Of a DNA stretch of 64,000 nucleotides, positions 11,986 to 23,902 are shown piece after piece. Within the stretch, counting starts at the first letter, position 1, and every line of letters starts with the position of its first letter. This DNA comes from Ilex aquifolium (Eukaryota; Streptophyta; Magnoliopsida; Aquifoliales; Aquifoliaceae), in NCBI GenBank assembly GCA_951799425.1, contig OX637394.1, positions 11,464,501-11,528,500 on the forward strand. Reading direction: 5' to 3'. Both the position numbers and the translations under genes were made by a program. Below the pieces are notes generated by a model. It had not been told where the DNA came from. It searched no databases and saw only the letters and a list, made by a program, of their open reading frames with translations.

Positions 11986-12204
11986 GATGGTCTGGGGGGA
12001 GGGGGGAAAGGAGAAGGGCAAGAGAGAGAATATTTTATACAATTTATTTTTTTATTCTGGTAAAAAAGGATAAAATTGCCTTTTTACTAAAATCGTCAAC
12101 ATTTTTTAAAGATTGGGGTCTCTGTGCAATTTCTAAAATGTGAGGGGGTTCTCATGTAATTAAACCAAATGTCGGGATTTAATTGAATTTTACCCCAATA
12201 TATA

Positions 12205-12797
12205 AATTGTCCTTCTCTAGTTATTGCCTTGACGCTTCATTTCCATATGATATGTTGGGTTTGGTAGCTCCAGGAGTTGTCTTTTTGACAGCAAATCATC
12301 TTCCACCCCCCCGGATGAGTCCTTTTTTTCTTTTTTTCTTTTTTCTTAGATGTAATGCAAATCTCGAATACAAATCGTGAATAATAACATGAATTCATTA
12401 AACTCATATTTAATAAAGCTCGTGGGACTCCAAACTCAAGTTCCACATATTTACTTCTCAATTTTTGTTTAACCACTAAACTTACCTATGTTTTTCTAAC
12501 CTTCAATATATAAATTCAGAGTATGCAACCAAAGATACATGAAATGCCAGCACAAAAGCCGACAAGTTCTTATTGTAAAGCTATTAATATTACAGGAACA
12601 AGAACAAATAAAATAAGGGCAGTCATAGGCCATGAGTTACAAAAACATGGAAGATGCAATAGAGAAGCCATCTCTGACCAACCCAAGCTCATTCCTAGCA
12701 GAAATCTATGTAGTACTCTGTAACAATGAAATCTCTAATAGTATGATAATACTAATCAATGGTAGTAAAAATTAATAATAATTAAAAAATGTGGATT
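12205..12797. other. Spacer and 3' flank of the carbonic anhydrase gene
   Basis: No gene is seen. The part next to 12797 is the presumed 3' UTR of the minus-strand carbonic anhydrase. A T-rich run lies at 12324-12350. The small plus-strand frame at 12523-12723 is antisense to that UTR and has no recognisable content. Confidence 0.5.
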
Positions 12798-15700
12798 TTA
12801 ATTTTCTCGACGATCTGTTGGTCTGTAGAGCTTCACTGAGCGCTCGTTTATTGGTTGTACAGGTCTTGCATTAGTTTCTGAGTCCTGTAGAAAATAATGA
12901 TCATCATCCAAACATGATTAGATGGTGGGTAAACAACATCATAATTAACGTATAATAAACAAATTATGCTTTAGGTTCATGTGTTTTGAGGTGGGGACAC
13001 TTGAAGTCTGTTGTTGGATTTTAAGGTTGTGAGTTCGAATCTCGTCATTATCTTCCCTATAATAATGCATGACGGGAAAAAAAAAAAGTAGAGACACTTA
13101 GCATCCTTATCCGTTAGAAATCTATACATAACCCCAGTTATTTTGGTTCATAGTGCAACAGCTAAGGAGATAAACAATTTACATAGAAAAGCAATAGTAC
13201 CCTTCTCTTTATTTTTTCAAGTTTTTCATTGTTTCTTCTTCTACTTCTTCATTTTTCTTTTTTTTTTTTGAAAATTCAAATAATTTATACAAAGGGAAGA
13301 GAATGAAATAGATTGATTTATTTTAGAGAAGAAAATTAGAAAAGAGGTAATATGTAAAAGGTTATAAAAGTAATTTTGGCATGTTATTTTATTCAATATA
13401 GAATTTCGATGTTTGACCGTTTACTTTTATAGAATTCCCTATAAAGGTTTAAGTTTCCCCAAAATCACAAGGCATTTGTATAATATTTAAAATATAGGAA
13501 AACAATATCTCACTGGATAAAGCCACAGAGTGTTAATCCATAACCTAATATCGGCTCTATTGCTCTATTGCAAAATTGGGGCTTATGGTTGGCAAAATTC
13601 AATTGGTATCAAGAAAATCCCAAATTTTTACATATAAAATTGAACTTATAAATACGATCAAAATCGAGGTTAACAGTTGATTTAATGACCACTGCCCCGT
13701 TGTTGGACATTAAAGTCGCGGGTTTGAAAATTTTGTTGTTTGATAAAGAAAGTGTAATAGTACCAACAACTTACATCATGAACGGCTTCGCGGATTAGTT
13801 TCACTTGTTCTCTAGTAGCAGTTCTGACCTGATAAATCCCAAAAGAAGCCATTAACAAACAGTACTTCGCTTGTAAAAAATCATAATTTTATTACTTGAT
13901 AATAATTAATGTAGGCTTAGTAGAGCTTACCTTTCTCAGCATGGTCCAGGTAATGTTTTGAGTGCAAGGAGGAACTGTAAGGGACCCAATGTACCTGTAA
14001 TACTTTCTACTCCCCAACTTTATTTGCCTTGGGTCAATTGTACCCACCACTCTCTCTACTCCTCTGATATCAGCAAGGGCTTTTAAATCTTTCTCAATCT
14101 GAGAAAATACATAAACTTCACGTCAGTTGTCTTGTGTCGTGTTATGTCGTGTCGTTAAATTGTATAAATCATATTTTTGTAATTCTTTATAAAATTATAC
14201 TCGATACATTTATAATCATGCATAATTGAGTTTGTATTGTATATAAATTGTGTTTAATGATTTATATTGCCTTATGTTGCATGCAAGTTAACCTAAAGCT
14301 TATTACTCAAATTCATTTAAAATAAATTCAAACCCACTAGCCTTGTGTCACTTCGTGTTGAAATGGTGGATGCGTATAGAATTATCAAGACTACCTATGC
14401 ATAAATGTATGTGTGTGAGAGAGAGAGAAAGAGAGAGAGAGTAGTTTGTGGGATTACCATCGACAAGAAGGAATCCGGTCGTCCAATCGTATACATGATT
14501 CCAAGAACAGCAACCCTACCATCCGAGCTCTCATGAACCAAGTGAACTTCTAGATCATAGCTGTAGTGTAGAATAAGTATTGTTATTGTCATCAATACGT
14601 AGTGTAATACACACACTACACACACACAATAGAAAAAGAGAAGCACCTCCGGCCATTGATGGTGTGTTCAGAAGGTGAGTGCCAATGGCACTGGTTGAGT
14701 GTGTACTGAGTTCCATTTATGTAGATGTGTCCTCCACCACTTTCCCATCTCAACTGCAACCATAAACAAATTATCAACCTATTTAAATGCATATTCAAAC
14801 AGAAACTAATGCAAAATCTTGGGGGTACGTGATATTTTTTTTTTTATAGAAATTTCTAATAAAGACTTTACGGGCATTAGATTTGATATTAAAAGCTCTT
14901 GTCAATATTATAGAGACTTGTAAAATCGCGAAATATATTCATGTGCCTGATAAATACAACTCTTCTTATACATTTTTCAATCGTTTTCTACGAATTACAC
15001 TAAAATATCATGGTAAGTAAGACTGCAGATTTGGAGGCATTTAGAAAAGTCAAAAGTTAATTTCCATCCAGCACAGTTAGGACAACCACTACAAAATAAA
15101 AAGAAACGTGCATGACTCTTCTCCCTGAAACATTTTAAAGTCACAATATCTAATCATGGAGAAGTCTGTGGTACTCAAAAAAAGTTTATTTTAATAGGTT
15201 TTTTATAAATAAAAATTTATTATTGATAATGACTGTTGAATAACCCCATTAAATTAAATTTTTATTTGTCATTGTTGACCCCCGTCCCTCGATACCATAA
15301 TCTTATCTTCAGACCTCTAGTTATTGGAACAAAATGCTACCTTTTTGAAAAAAAATATATGATGTAAGGTGAGATTTTAAATCTGTGAATGAAAATTAAA
15401 AAAACTTCAAATCATAATCTGAAAAATCATAAGCAATTGAACAACTAAAATGGATGGTATACTGAAGATTGGACTGCACATGATGATAAGCTTGCCCAAG
15501 AACATAAGATAAAGGTTTTTCTTCTGTCTCTTACCATCATATCATGGCCTCTATTTATAAGAGTTGCATTAGAGGGTTTGTAATCCCTCTTAAGTCTTCC
15601 CAAATGAGAAACTATCTCAACTCTCTCATTCAGCAGATCAATAGGAGACTGCATGCTTCCATTGTTACACATGCTCCATTCTGGATGAATCTCACCCCAG

Positions 15701-16036
15701 CGCTCCGGTCCATTATAGCTGCCAGGTACATAACTGAACTCGCTCTCATCCTCTGCACAATATATCAAGAACAACATAATGAAGATGAAGGAAAAAACAA
15801 AGTATATGCTATTGAAAATCTTCACTATATTGCTCAAACTCGTGAAGTTTTTGAGCATGACTTGAACTCTGTTGTATATCTAATTTCAGTAAAAAACTGT
15901 TTCCTACCCATAAAAGAAAAAGAAAAAGGAGAAATGACTTACCAACTTCTTGACATGTTGCTGGGCATGCAGCTAAAAGCAAAAGAAGAGTAGTGAAGAA
16001 ACCACAGAACATGATTTGCCTCATTAGTTTCTCCAT
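12798..16036 (-). CDS. Alpha-type carbonic anhydrase, secreted
   Basis: Inferred exons are 15943-16036, 15535-15752, 14647-14753, 14458-14560, 13931-14098, 13775-13828 and 12798-12884. They join in frame to 276 residues, the usual length for plant alpha-CAs (ACA7/nectarin-III-like). The enzyme interconverts CO2 and bicarbonate. Residues 1-28 ([14 protein letters not shown] then a leucine run) form a signal peptide, so the protein enters the secretory pathway. Zinc ligands are His127 and His129 (CHWHSPSEH) and His146 (EVHLVHES). His101 (NRGHDMM) matches the proton-shuttle position, and Thr215 in GSLTVPPCT matches the catalytic Thr199 of human CA II. Cys60 and Cys219 match the conserved disulphide. 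All introns are GT-AG. Nothing looks broken. The start was chosen because it begins the signal peptide just below a TATA box. Confidence 0.93.
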
Positions 16037-16105
16037 AGTTTCTTCTTTTTAGGTTTTCCAACTTTGAAGCTTGCTGTGTTTGGAGGGGGTTGAACTGCTT
16101 ATGTA

Positions 16106-16118
16106 TACTATATATAGT
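16106..16118 (-). promoter_or_regulatory. TATA box of the carbonic anhydrase gene
   Basis: The minus strand reads ACTATATATAGT about 70-80 bases upstream of the start codon at 16036, a normal distance for a plant gene with a leader of about 45 bases. No TATA motif lies closer to the start. Confidence 0.6.
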
Positions 16119-16963
16119 ATGAGCCAGTAATGTGAATTTGGAAAGTGGTCTTTGAGTTTGAATTGACTGCTCTACTTTCTTCCAAAATTTTCGTAATATA
16201 GGTGGCAAGTTTTGAATATTAAGAAAGTATCACTACAAAGAAAAATAATGCAGGGAAAGAAGACCAGGTGGTCGTTGATGTCTATTTTTCTTTCTTCTAT
16301 TTGATTAACGTGCACGATGACGAAACTTTGGTTGAAAATTAAGAAGGGTCTCAATTTTATTTTCTGTGGTTGACTGAATAGGCCATTTCACAAGTACCAA
16401 AAAAAGAATAGGCCATTTCATTATTTGGAAGATTAGTGTCTTTTTTTGAACAGTCCACTTTCTTTTAAATTTTATATCTTATTTGATTTGACAGTTTGGT
16501 GTGAATGTATGATTATTGGCTGGCTGCCACATTTTAAATACCCTCTAAAGCAACGCCCACAAAAATGAGATTATGTTATATATATTTGATAATAATTGAA
16601 TTTCTTATCTCTTATACCGGTGATTGTCCCTGTGAGATGCACCATCGTCACATCTACTTTAACCCCCACCAGTGACATTATTAGAAAATAATATAATTAA
16701 TATGCATAGGTCACATGGAATAGTCAAATTAGATGAGACTAATATATTCATATTAAATCATTTAAAATTAAGAAAAAATATGATTTAGGGAAGAAAAGCT
16801 TTTCAAACCCTTCTCAACTTGCACAAACATCCGCACACATTTATGGACTGTGGGCTCGAAGACCACGAGCTAGAATTAAATCAATTGGAAAATAGAACCT
16901 AGGGCAGATGTCATTGAACACAAGTGATCTTTAAAATGTCTTGGACACGCATGATCTTTAAAA
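16119..16963. other. Upstream region of the carbonic anhydrase gene
   Basis: This stretch is AT-rich and holds no gene. Small frames near 16172-16354 on the minus strand have no recognisable content. It is presumed to include the promoter of the gene ending at 16036. Confidence 0.45.
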
Positions 16964-17294
16964 GGTTAATGTTATTTTTTATCCTTAAAATATATATTTT
17001 TTATCAGTTTAGTCCTCATTATATTAATTTTGTCAATTTATCTATAAAATATTCAATTCGTGTCATTTTAGTTCTTACATAGACAGACCGTTAAGTTTTT
17101 GACAGATGATCACGTGTTAAGCACATGATGCGGTCTAAAAAAATGATATATTGTCACTTCTGTCAAAAAAAAACTTGATGGTCCGTCTATGTAGCAAAGT
17201 AACACACATTAAATATTTTAGGTACTAAATTGATACAATGAAGATTAAATTAACAAAAAATATATAATTTCAAGACTAAAAGTGATATTACCCC
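16964..17294. mobile_element. Fold-back MITE, about 330 bp
   Basis: The left arm GGTTAATGTTATTTTTTATC, continuing through CAGTTTAGTCC and ACATAGACAGACCGTTAAG, pairs with the right arm. The right arm's reverse complement reads GGGGTAATATCACTTTTAGT through TAATTTAATCTTC and ACATAGACGGACCATCAAG. Each arm is about 140 bases, leaving a short centre that includes GATGATCACGTG-like sequence. There is no coding content and the superfamily is not assigned. Confidence 0.75.
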
Positions 17295-17708
17295 TATGAA
17301 AAACTTTTCTTGGGCATCAAGATGGTGTCTAGTTTTTTTCTCTATTTTATTCAAATTTTTTTTGGACTAACAAGTTGAATTTTATAGAGTCAAAATATTA
17401 AGGCATAGCAGTTGTGGTCAAAGAAACCATATAAAAGCTATGCATCTTTTACACGTCTGTGATTACGAAGACAAAATGGAGAAATCTCTCGAACTTTCAA
17501 GTGAGAGAATGGTAGAAAAATTAGAAACTAAGGGGACAAAATAAGATCATTCTTGGAAAGCACCTCTTGCGGGATGTCATTTCTCCCGCTCTATAAATCT
17601 TTATTCTTACTTCTATTAAATTTTAAATCATAAAACTATTAAATTCACTTTTTTTTATAGCTATTCTATTAGTAATTAAGTCCACCCGATTTTGTACTCA
17701 CGCCAGTA

Positions 17709-18595
17709 GGAGCATCTTTAGACATGACTTTAATTTAAACTTAAATTTAAATTTAAGTCTAAATTGTCCAAAAACTTTCTCCAACCTTGAACTCAAACTT
17801 ATATCAAATTAAAAAAAAATTTATTCTGAATCTAAATTGAGGGAGACTCAAATTCTATACCAAATTTTCAACGGTCACTTTTTACCCTATCTAAAGCCCA
17901 AAAAACTTCTTCAACGACTTGTTCTCTGCGTCTTCCTACCTCTCTCTTTTTTACATTGATTCCATCACCGACCACCAATGAAGCATTCATAGATCCTTTC
18001 AAGACCGATAGGTAAGCTTCTTCTTTTTTTCCATCTTCTTAATTTCTCATATTTTTTAAAACTATAATCTCACTCATTTTTCATACTATATAAACCTACC
18101 CATCAAATTTGTCTTTGATTTCTTCGAGTTAAACACCGTCAATGGTGCAATTCAGGTCACCAATTTTTTTTGAAATTTCAAGTCTTCACTACCCACAAAT
18201 TTAGCAAATTTGTCATTTTATTTCTTCAATCATCCATTTTTCATTTTTGTTTTAAATGATCTATTTTTTTGTGTTCTTCAGACCAAGGGATTAGAACAAT
18301 CTCAGAATTCTAGTGTGGTTTTTTTTATTTTTTCTATTTCTTTTTATTCTCGTATGGTGTTGTATCCATATTCAATTTTCTTTGAATTACTCTTTTGTGG
18401 AGACATATGAAAGTTTCATTTATTTTATCAAATTTTATGATTTGAATAACACAAAAAAATGAAGTTTCAGACAATAAGGAAATTTTAAAAAAATTTTGAG
18501 TAAATATTTGAGTTTACCCATTGGAGTACTCTATTAAATCAAGTTTTTTACTCAAATTTGAGTCTAAATTAGAGTCATAATTGGATATGCTCTAA
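17709..18595. mobile_element. Non-autonomous TIR element, about 890 bp
   Basis: The left end GGAGCATCTTTAGACATGAC, with AATTTAAATTTAAGTC following, is matched in inverse by the right end, whose reverse complement is AGAGCATATCCAATTATGAC with AATTTAGACTC. The inside has a short pyrimidine-rich block and a good splice-donor-like AGGTAAGC near 18010, but no continuous frame. Elements with AGAGCAT-type ends are common in plants. No target duplication is clear. Confidence 0.5.
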
Positions 18596-21500
18596 TGACT
18601 AAACTTATATCAATTTTCACCTTTAAGAATTTTTTCTATATCCCACGTCAAACAATTTATACGAAAATATTCTCAATTTGATTATTTAGTATAAATCTCT
18701 CGAGTGATATTCAAATTGATATTGGTTCCAAGTTTATTTTATTTTATTGTACGTATTTTTTAATCAATAACAATAATTTTTATTTCAAGTTTGTATAATA
18801 TATATATATATAGGATTAAATATGTGTGTGTGTGTGTATAAAACTATACAAACTTAACTCATTATTTTTTTTTATTGAAGAGAAATTCACATGGAATGTT
18901 TTGTGTGTAAAAATATTTGAGTGAAAGTTGATCCATTTTTATGTTAATGATGATATACAAAAGTGGGTTTATGCAAAATCAATCAAGGATAAAGGAAAGA
19001 AGGCTCAACACAAGCAAATACAAAGAAGATGTATAGTGTGTTGAGATATGTGTGATTTCCCCCATGTGTAGGCGGAGTTTACAATTTATAGACAAGGGAA
19101 GTTGGCTCCAAGGGGCTCTAATTGAAGCGTCATCCTTATAACTGATTATGTGGAGCTCGTCTTATCCTCGTAACAAGCAAGGGGATAATGGGGTGTTCCC
19201 TTGTAGGTCGTCTTATCTCGCAACGGGTGAGGTGATCTTGCGAGAATGGCAAGGTGCTCCCGATGATTGCATTCTCACGGATTCCCTCTCATTGGATGGA
19301 GATTTTCACGTGTGCTAGAAATGGACTGAGTCTCTCAAGAAGGTGAGCTTGATCCAATTGATATTGTGACTGAGCCTTTGTTGGTTTGCATCTGGGTCTG
19401 CTCTGGGCCTATCATTTGTGATCTAGGTGATCTGGGCCGGGCCAGTCAGTTAACATTCAAACAAAAAAAAAATTTGTATATTTTATCAAGAATCTAGTTG
19501 TCGATATCATGACACATTAAGGCTTACTAGTTTTATAATTGTATTTTAGTTAAATATTGCACAAAGTAAGTTTAGTCATTAATAAAATGAATATAGAATG
19601 AAGTGTACCTAGCTATTAATGGGGTTAATATAGGAGGGATAAACTTAATAGTTTTATAATTGAGAGTTTAACGGGGGTGGAAAAGAATATTTGTAGGGTG
19701 AAAATAGCTCCACTCTTGCTTGAATGGACCATTGTTCTTGGGAAGAACAGAAAACTCGCAGGGCCAGTTTGGTAGATGGGTAAAGGGGGGTTTGGTATGA
19801 TGGGTATAGGAAAAATTGTCTAATAGACCAACAAAATCGATGTTTGAATGCAATTTTGAAACCTTGGACTACAATCCGGGCCCGTACTTGGCCCGGATGC
19901 TTAAACCAATGAACATTGGCTTCAGCAAACCCAAGGGAGGTTGGTTTCGATGGGGCCAAATCGGATTCAATTGATAAAATGTCTTTGTACCCCTTAATTT
20001 AGTTTTCTATCTACTCAACACCTAAAAAAACATAGGTATGAATTGAATTGACCAATGACTAAAATAGTCATTTATATGATAAGTGTATGGTGATAAATCA
20101 ATAGATTCCATAAGTGTATTTGTTACTTACCAAACATGAATATGAAAAGAATTCATCTATGAATCTTATGCATTCAAAAATAGGGGTTGAGTTTAGAACG
20201 GTTTGATAACACTTATCCAATCCATTACCTTAAAACCATCCAAATTTACTAGAAAAGTAAGAATTGTGATTTGTATGGTATGAATTCGAGACTCGATTAT
20301 ATATTTACAGCTGAAACTGTAACATCTAGTTCTTTCTAGATATCGCAATAACACGACCTACTAACTTTGAAATTAAAGTATTTGACATAGCAAGGTGGCT
20401 AATTGAAAAGCTCACCTAATCATGTGTTGAAATAATCTTTTCATTGGAATTTCTACCCACTAGGTTCTGTAATGATCAATTAAAAGTAAACAGTATTTAG
20501 TTTTACCAATTTCAAGGGTGGGGGGTGGGGGGAGCTTGGTCACAATTGCATCCGTCATTACCAGGAAGCAGGAACTTGACTCATCATGACTGGCATCCCC
20601 CATTTCGGCCGCCAGTGTCCACCACCGTAGCACCGCCGTTCCCATCCTTCATTGCCAGTTCCTTAACACCAGGAGTAAAAGCTATAACTATACCATTATT
20701 ACTACCATACTCACATCACAGCTATCATAGGTGGCCTATTACTCAAGTCATTATTTTTAATTTGAGTTATGAAAATAATTTTTGGGTAAGATTAAATATA
20801 TATTTAATCTTCTCTAAATCTCATAATGATCGATTTTTTTTTTAATATTTTAAAGAAAATCAAAAGATGAAAGACAAAATCATGTAAGATAGGACCACAA
20901 AGTCGTACACCTCGCAGTTGCCGTTGAGTTATTATGTTTATCATGTGACGTGTGCGTGTACGTAGAGAGAGAGGGAGATAGATATTTTTTTTTTTGGTCA
21001 AGGAGGGAGATACATAGATAGAGAGAGATATGATAGTGATATCCACCATCAAAAACATGCTTGGAGTACTTCTTGTTTTCACATCACGCGTGATTGAATA
21101 TAGGTGCAATTGTCGCTGTAAATGACTAATGTTTTAGACTATTGTTGAATTAAACTACTAGATAAAAAGAATATTCAAATAAATATAAAATAGAATAAAA
21201 TAAATAATACAAATTAAAAAGAACTGACTTACAAGTTTGAGCATCGTTTAAATAGACTCTAAAATTAAACTCAGACGTTCACAGCAGTACCTGCTTAATA
21301 ATCACACCCACTAGAATATATGGGTGAATCTGACTCATATGTATCTGTAATCGTTCATGGTCCTTTTGATCGATCATGGATTTCCCTTGAACAGTTGTAA
21401 TTTTTTTCTTTTGAATTGTAATTTTACCATAAAAATAGTAAGTGGCGGTACGGTACCGCCTTCAGTACCATAGACTTTCCCTCTTATATAAGCCCTCTCC

Positions 21501-22240
21501 CATTGACTTATACAGGTGATAAACAGTAATAATTGGTATAAGGTCTTTAAGTATCCCATTAAATCAGCAACGGCTTGGAATTGACACAGATTATTAAATT
21601 CAATGAAAACTGACATTTCAATCAAACCCAATTTAATTAGCCCCATGTAATGTAACAGATGAACTCTGAATTAAAAATTAATTAAATTCAAAATACAGAA
21701 ACTTCTTATTATTTTTGTCTAACAACTGCCTGGTCCAACCACGTTGGGAAGACAAATTGTCACACAGACGACACATTATTTTCCAACTTACTTTTGAAAA
21801 CATTGGTACAAATCAATATACAAATATAGAAAATCAGGTGAAAAGCAAATTCTAATGTTTCCAGAAGTAAGTTGAGGAATACAACCCTTCCTAGGGTTGT
21901 TGGCTTGTTTTTCAAACGCAGGAGGCATTTTTATTGAAATGTTAACAGCGGATAAATTTAAACGTTATATAATTATTGTCGGGTTAGTTAGTTTATCTCG
22001 ATTATTCAATTGGGTCTAACTTAGTTGGTAATTCCGTTATTGTTAATCAAGACCACGCTGACTCTATACAAGAATTCATCTCCCGTGTCTCTTTTTTTTT
22101 TATTTTGGGAGTTTTATTCTATTATTTCTTTAAACCTTCTCTCTGTTTCTTTATAATAGTGATTTATTTTTATAATATTATAATTGTTGTCAGATGTTCG
22201 AGTTTCGAGTTGAGTTGAAAGATATGAAAGAAAACAAAAG
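18596..22240. other. Intergenic region, no gene seen
   Basis: The region contains a TA/TG microsatellite at 18797-18838, a locally GC-richer block at about 18980-19450, and decayed repeat DNA at 19640-20240. A minus-strand frame of 101 codons at 19654-19959 resembles no family I know. GA-rich runs lie at 20960-21030. No exon series with consistent splice sites could be assembled. Confidence 0.5.
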
Positions 22241-22243
22241 AAA

Positions 22244-22274
<31 letters not shown>
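22244..22274 (+). repeat. Run of 31 G
   Basis: An uninterrupted G run is preceded by an A/G-rich stretch. Runs of this length are rare in plant DNA, can form stacked G-quadruplex structures, and are error-prone in sequencing, so the exact length is doubtful. Confidence 0.9.
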
Positions 22275-22289
22275 CTACGCATACATAGC

Positions 22290-22694
22290 CTACCCTTAGT
22301 TCTCAATATTTTAATTGTATTATTTTGGTCCGTAAACTATTGAATATGTTTCTACGTGGTCTTTCAAACAGATAGCGTCCAGATTGTTTTGACCAAAATT
22401 TGGATAACTCTTGACCAAAAATATGTAATATGGATAGCTTTTGACCAAATTTGGACTGCTCATGATCAAAATTATGTAATTTATATAGCTCTTTGATCAA
22501 AATTTGAGTAAAAATTTGGTCAAGAATTATCTAAATTATTTTTATTCTTATATTTAGGTATTACGTGACAAGTTTATTATCAAGCAATCTGCACGATGTC
22601 TGTTTGAAGAACCACATATAAACACATTCAATACTTCAAGGACCAAAATGAGACAAATCTCATACATTGGGACATTCAGTGTAATTAACCCTAC
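22290..22694. mobile_element. Fold-back MITE, about 400 bp
   Basis: The left block ATTTTGGTCCGTAAACTATT, then GAATATGTTTCTACGTGGTC and TTTCAAACAGATAGCGTCC, pairs with the right block. The right block's reverse complement reads CATTTTGGTCCTTGAAGTAT, then TTATATGTGGTTCTTCAAAC. The centre repeats 'TTGACCAAAATT' several times in both orientations. No coding content is seen. Confidence 0.7.
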
Positions 22695-22718
22695 TTTTAA
22701 CCATTCTCTCTCTGGCCA

Positions 22719-22902
22719 AAATGCAGAACTTAAATAATTAAAACATCTTTCTCCCCTCCTCCGTGTCCAAAACACAAAACTTCAAAAATCTCAAACATAT
22801 ACTCATCCCTCTCTCTCACCAAAACGCAAAACTTAAAATAATTAAAACATCTTCCCCCTGTCCAAAACACAAAACTTCAAAAATCTCAAACATGTACTCA
22901 TC
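22719..22902. repeat. Tandem repeat, two units of about 95 bp
   Basis: The string GTCCAAAACACAAAACTTC, followed by AAAAATCTCAAACATRTACTC, starts at 22765 and again at 22860. A related CCAAAAYGCARAACTTAAA block precedes each. A C-run and an A-run follow. There is no gene. Confidence 0.8.
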
Positions 22903-23902
22903 CCCCTCCCCCCCCCCCCCCAAAAAAAAAAACACCCTCCCTCTCTCTCACTCTCAATTTAAAACAAACCCTCCTTTTGTTGGTCTGAGTTATAAAAAAT
23001 ATATCAAAAAAAATTTTATTTTTTTTATTAAACATAAAAAAAATAAACCCAGTGGACCTCAAATAACTGTATTATATCTTATTTGTATATGATAAAACTC
23101 TCTAAGTGAAATTTACAATTCTGATCACTGCAACTAATTTGAGTGTGTTTTAATTTAACTATCAGATAATATTCCCTTTAAAGAGAGCTTTGGGTTATCT
23201 GGCCAGTTTAAACACATTGTCTAGTTGGGGAAAATGAAAATGCAATAAACTTACCTCAAAACTATTTTCTAACTGAACTTAGCATTATTATAATTATGCT
23301 ACATGTGAACCCAGTAACCCACTACAACTATGAGCAATCTCTTCCTCATTTAAGAGTTCAGAATTTCAGGTCACTGTTGTAGCCGATCGGTTATAAGCAA
23401 GTTCGCTCGTGTATAGTTGTTATAGCGGAAGAATAATGTTTTTTCGACTTAATTTTAAAATGTAATATATTGTAACACTTGAATTAACAATTGGTTTTAA
23501 AATTGAATAAAATACTCTTATCAATCTAATGACGACAATAAATTAAATCTCTAATCAAGTACAAATAGTATTATTGACAAAAGATAGAGAGAGAGACATT
23601 TTTCTGATATCTAGCACGACTCTTGGCATTCTTTTGTTTCTATATCTTCTACTTTTTTTTCCTCTCAGATAGGTTCTCAGAGAACTGCTATTTAACATCT
23701 ATCAAACTATGAAATCTCTTCAACATCTTGGTCAATGTTCCCTTGCAGGATTTGGCTCAAGTTTCAACACTTGCATACACAAAGTTATCTCCTTTCGTTC
23801 CTAACATTATCATCAAATCATCATTTATACCTCTATATGCTTCTTTGAACATCATTTTCAGATTTTATTCTCTACTAATCCTACCAAAGCCAGCACTATA
23901 AA
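22903..23902. other. 3' flank of the BEL1-like gene
   Basis: No separate gene is seen. The 200-300 bases below 23903 are the presumed 3' UTR of the BEL1-like gene. The rest is AT-rich spacer. Confidence 0.5.

Larger units (their letters stand above)
2067..12204. mobile_element. Composite 10-kb element bounded by ~100-base TIRs
   Basis: The block 2075-2170 (GAAAAAATTTCACTCACACC onward, with ATTACATGTGAACC and CTGAGACCCCTTGAC) is matched in inverted form by the block 12100-12196 (reverse complement GGGGTAAAATTCAATTAAAT onward, with ATTACATGAGAACC and CAGAGACCCCAATC). The copies are flanked by AATATATA at 2067-2074 and 12197-12204, an 8-base direct repeat of low complexity. The interior holds proline/CCA-rich captured-looking sequence, a duplicated hAT-like unit, a LINE and a second hAT-like element. 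The pairing of these two arms is clear; that they moved as one unit before the inner insertions is inference. Confidence 0.6.

Noticed and set aside
13010..13050. GAGTTCGAATCTC as a tRNA B-box
   Set aside because: No matching A-box or cloverleaf could be drawn around it. It lies in an intron of the carbonic anhydrase and may be a SINE remnant at most.
15544..15993. 149-codon plus-strand frame
   Set aside because: It is antisense to exons 1 and 2 of the carbonic anhydrase, whose zinc-enzyme motifs are clear on the other strand.
19654..19959. 101-codon minus-strand frame
   Set aside because: No family resemblance, no splice context, and neighbouring DNA looks like decayed repeats.
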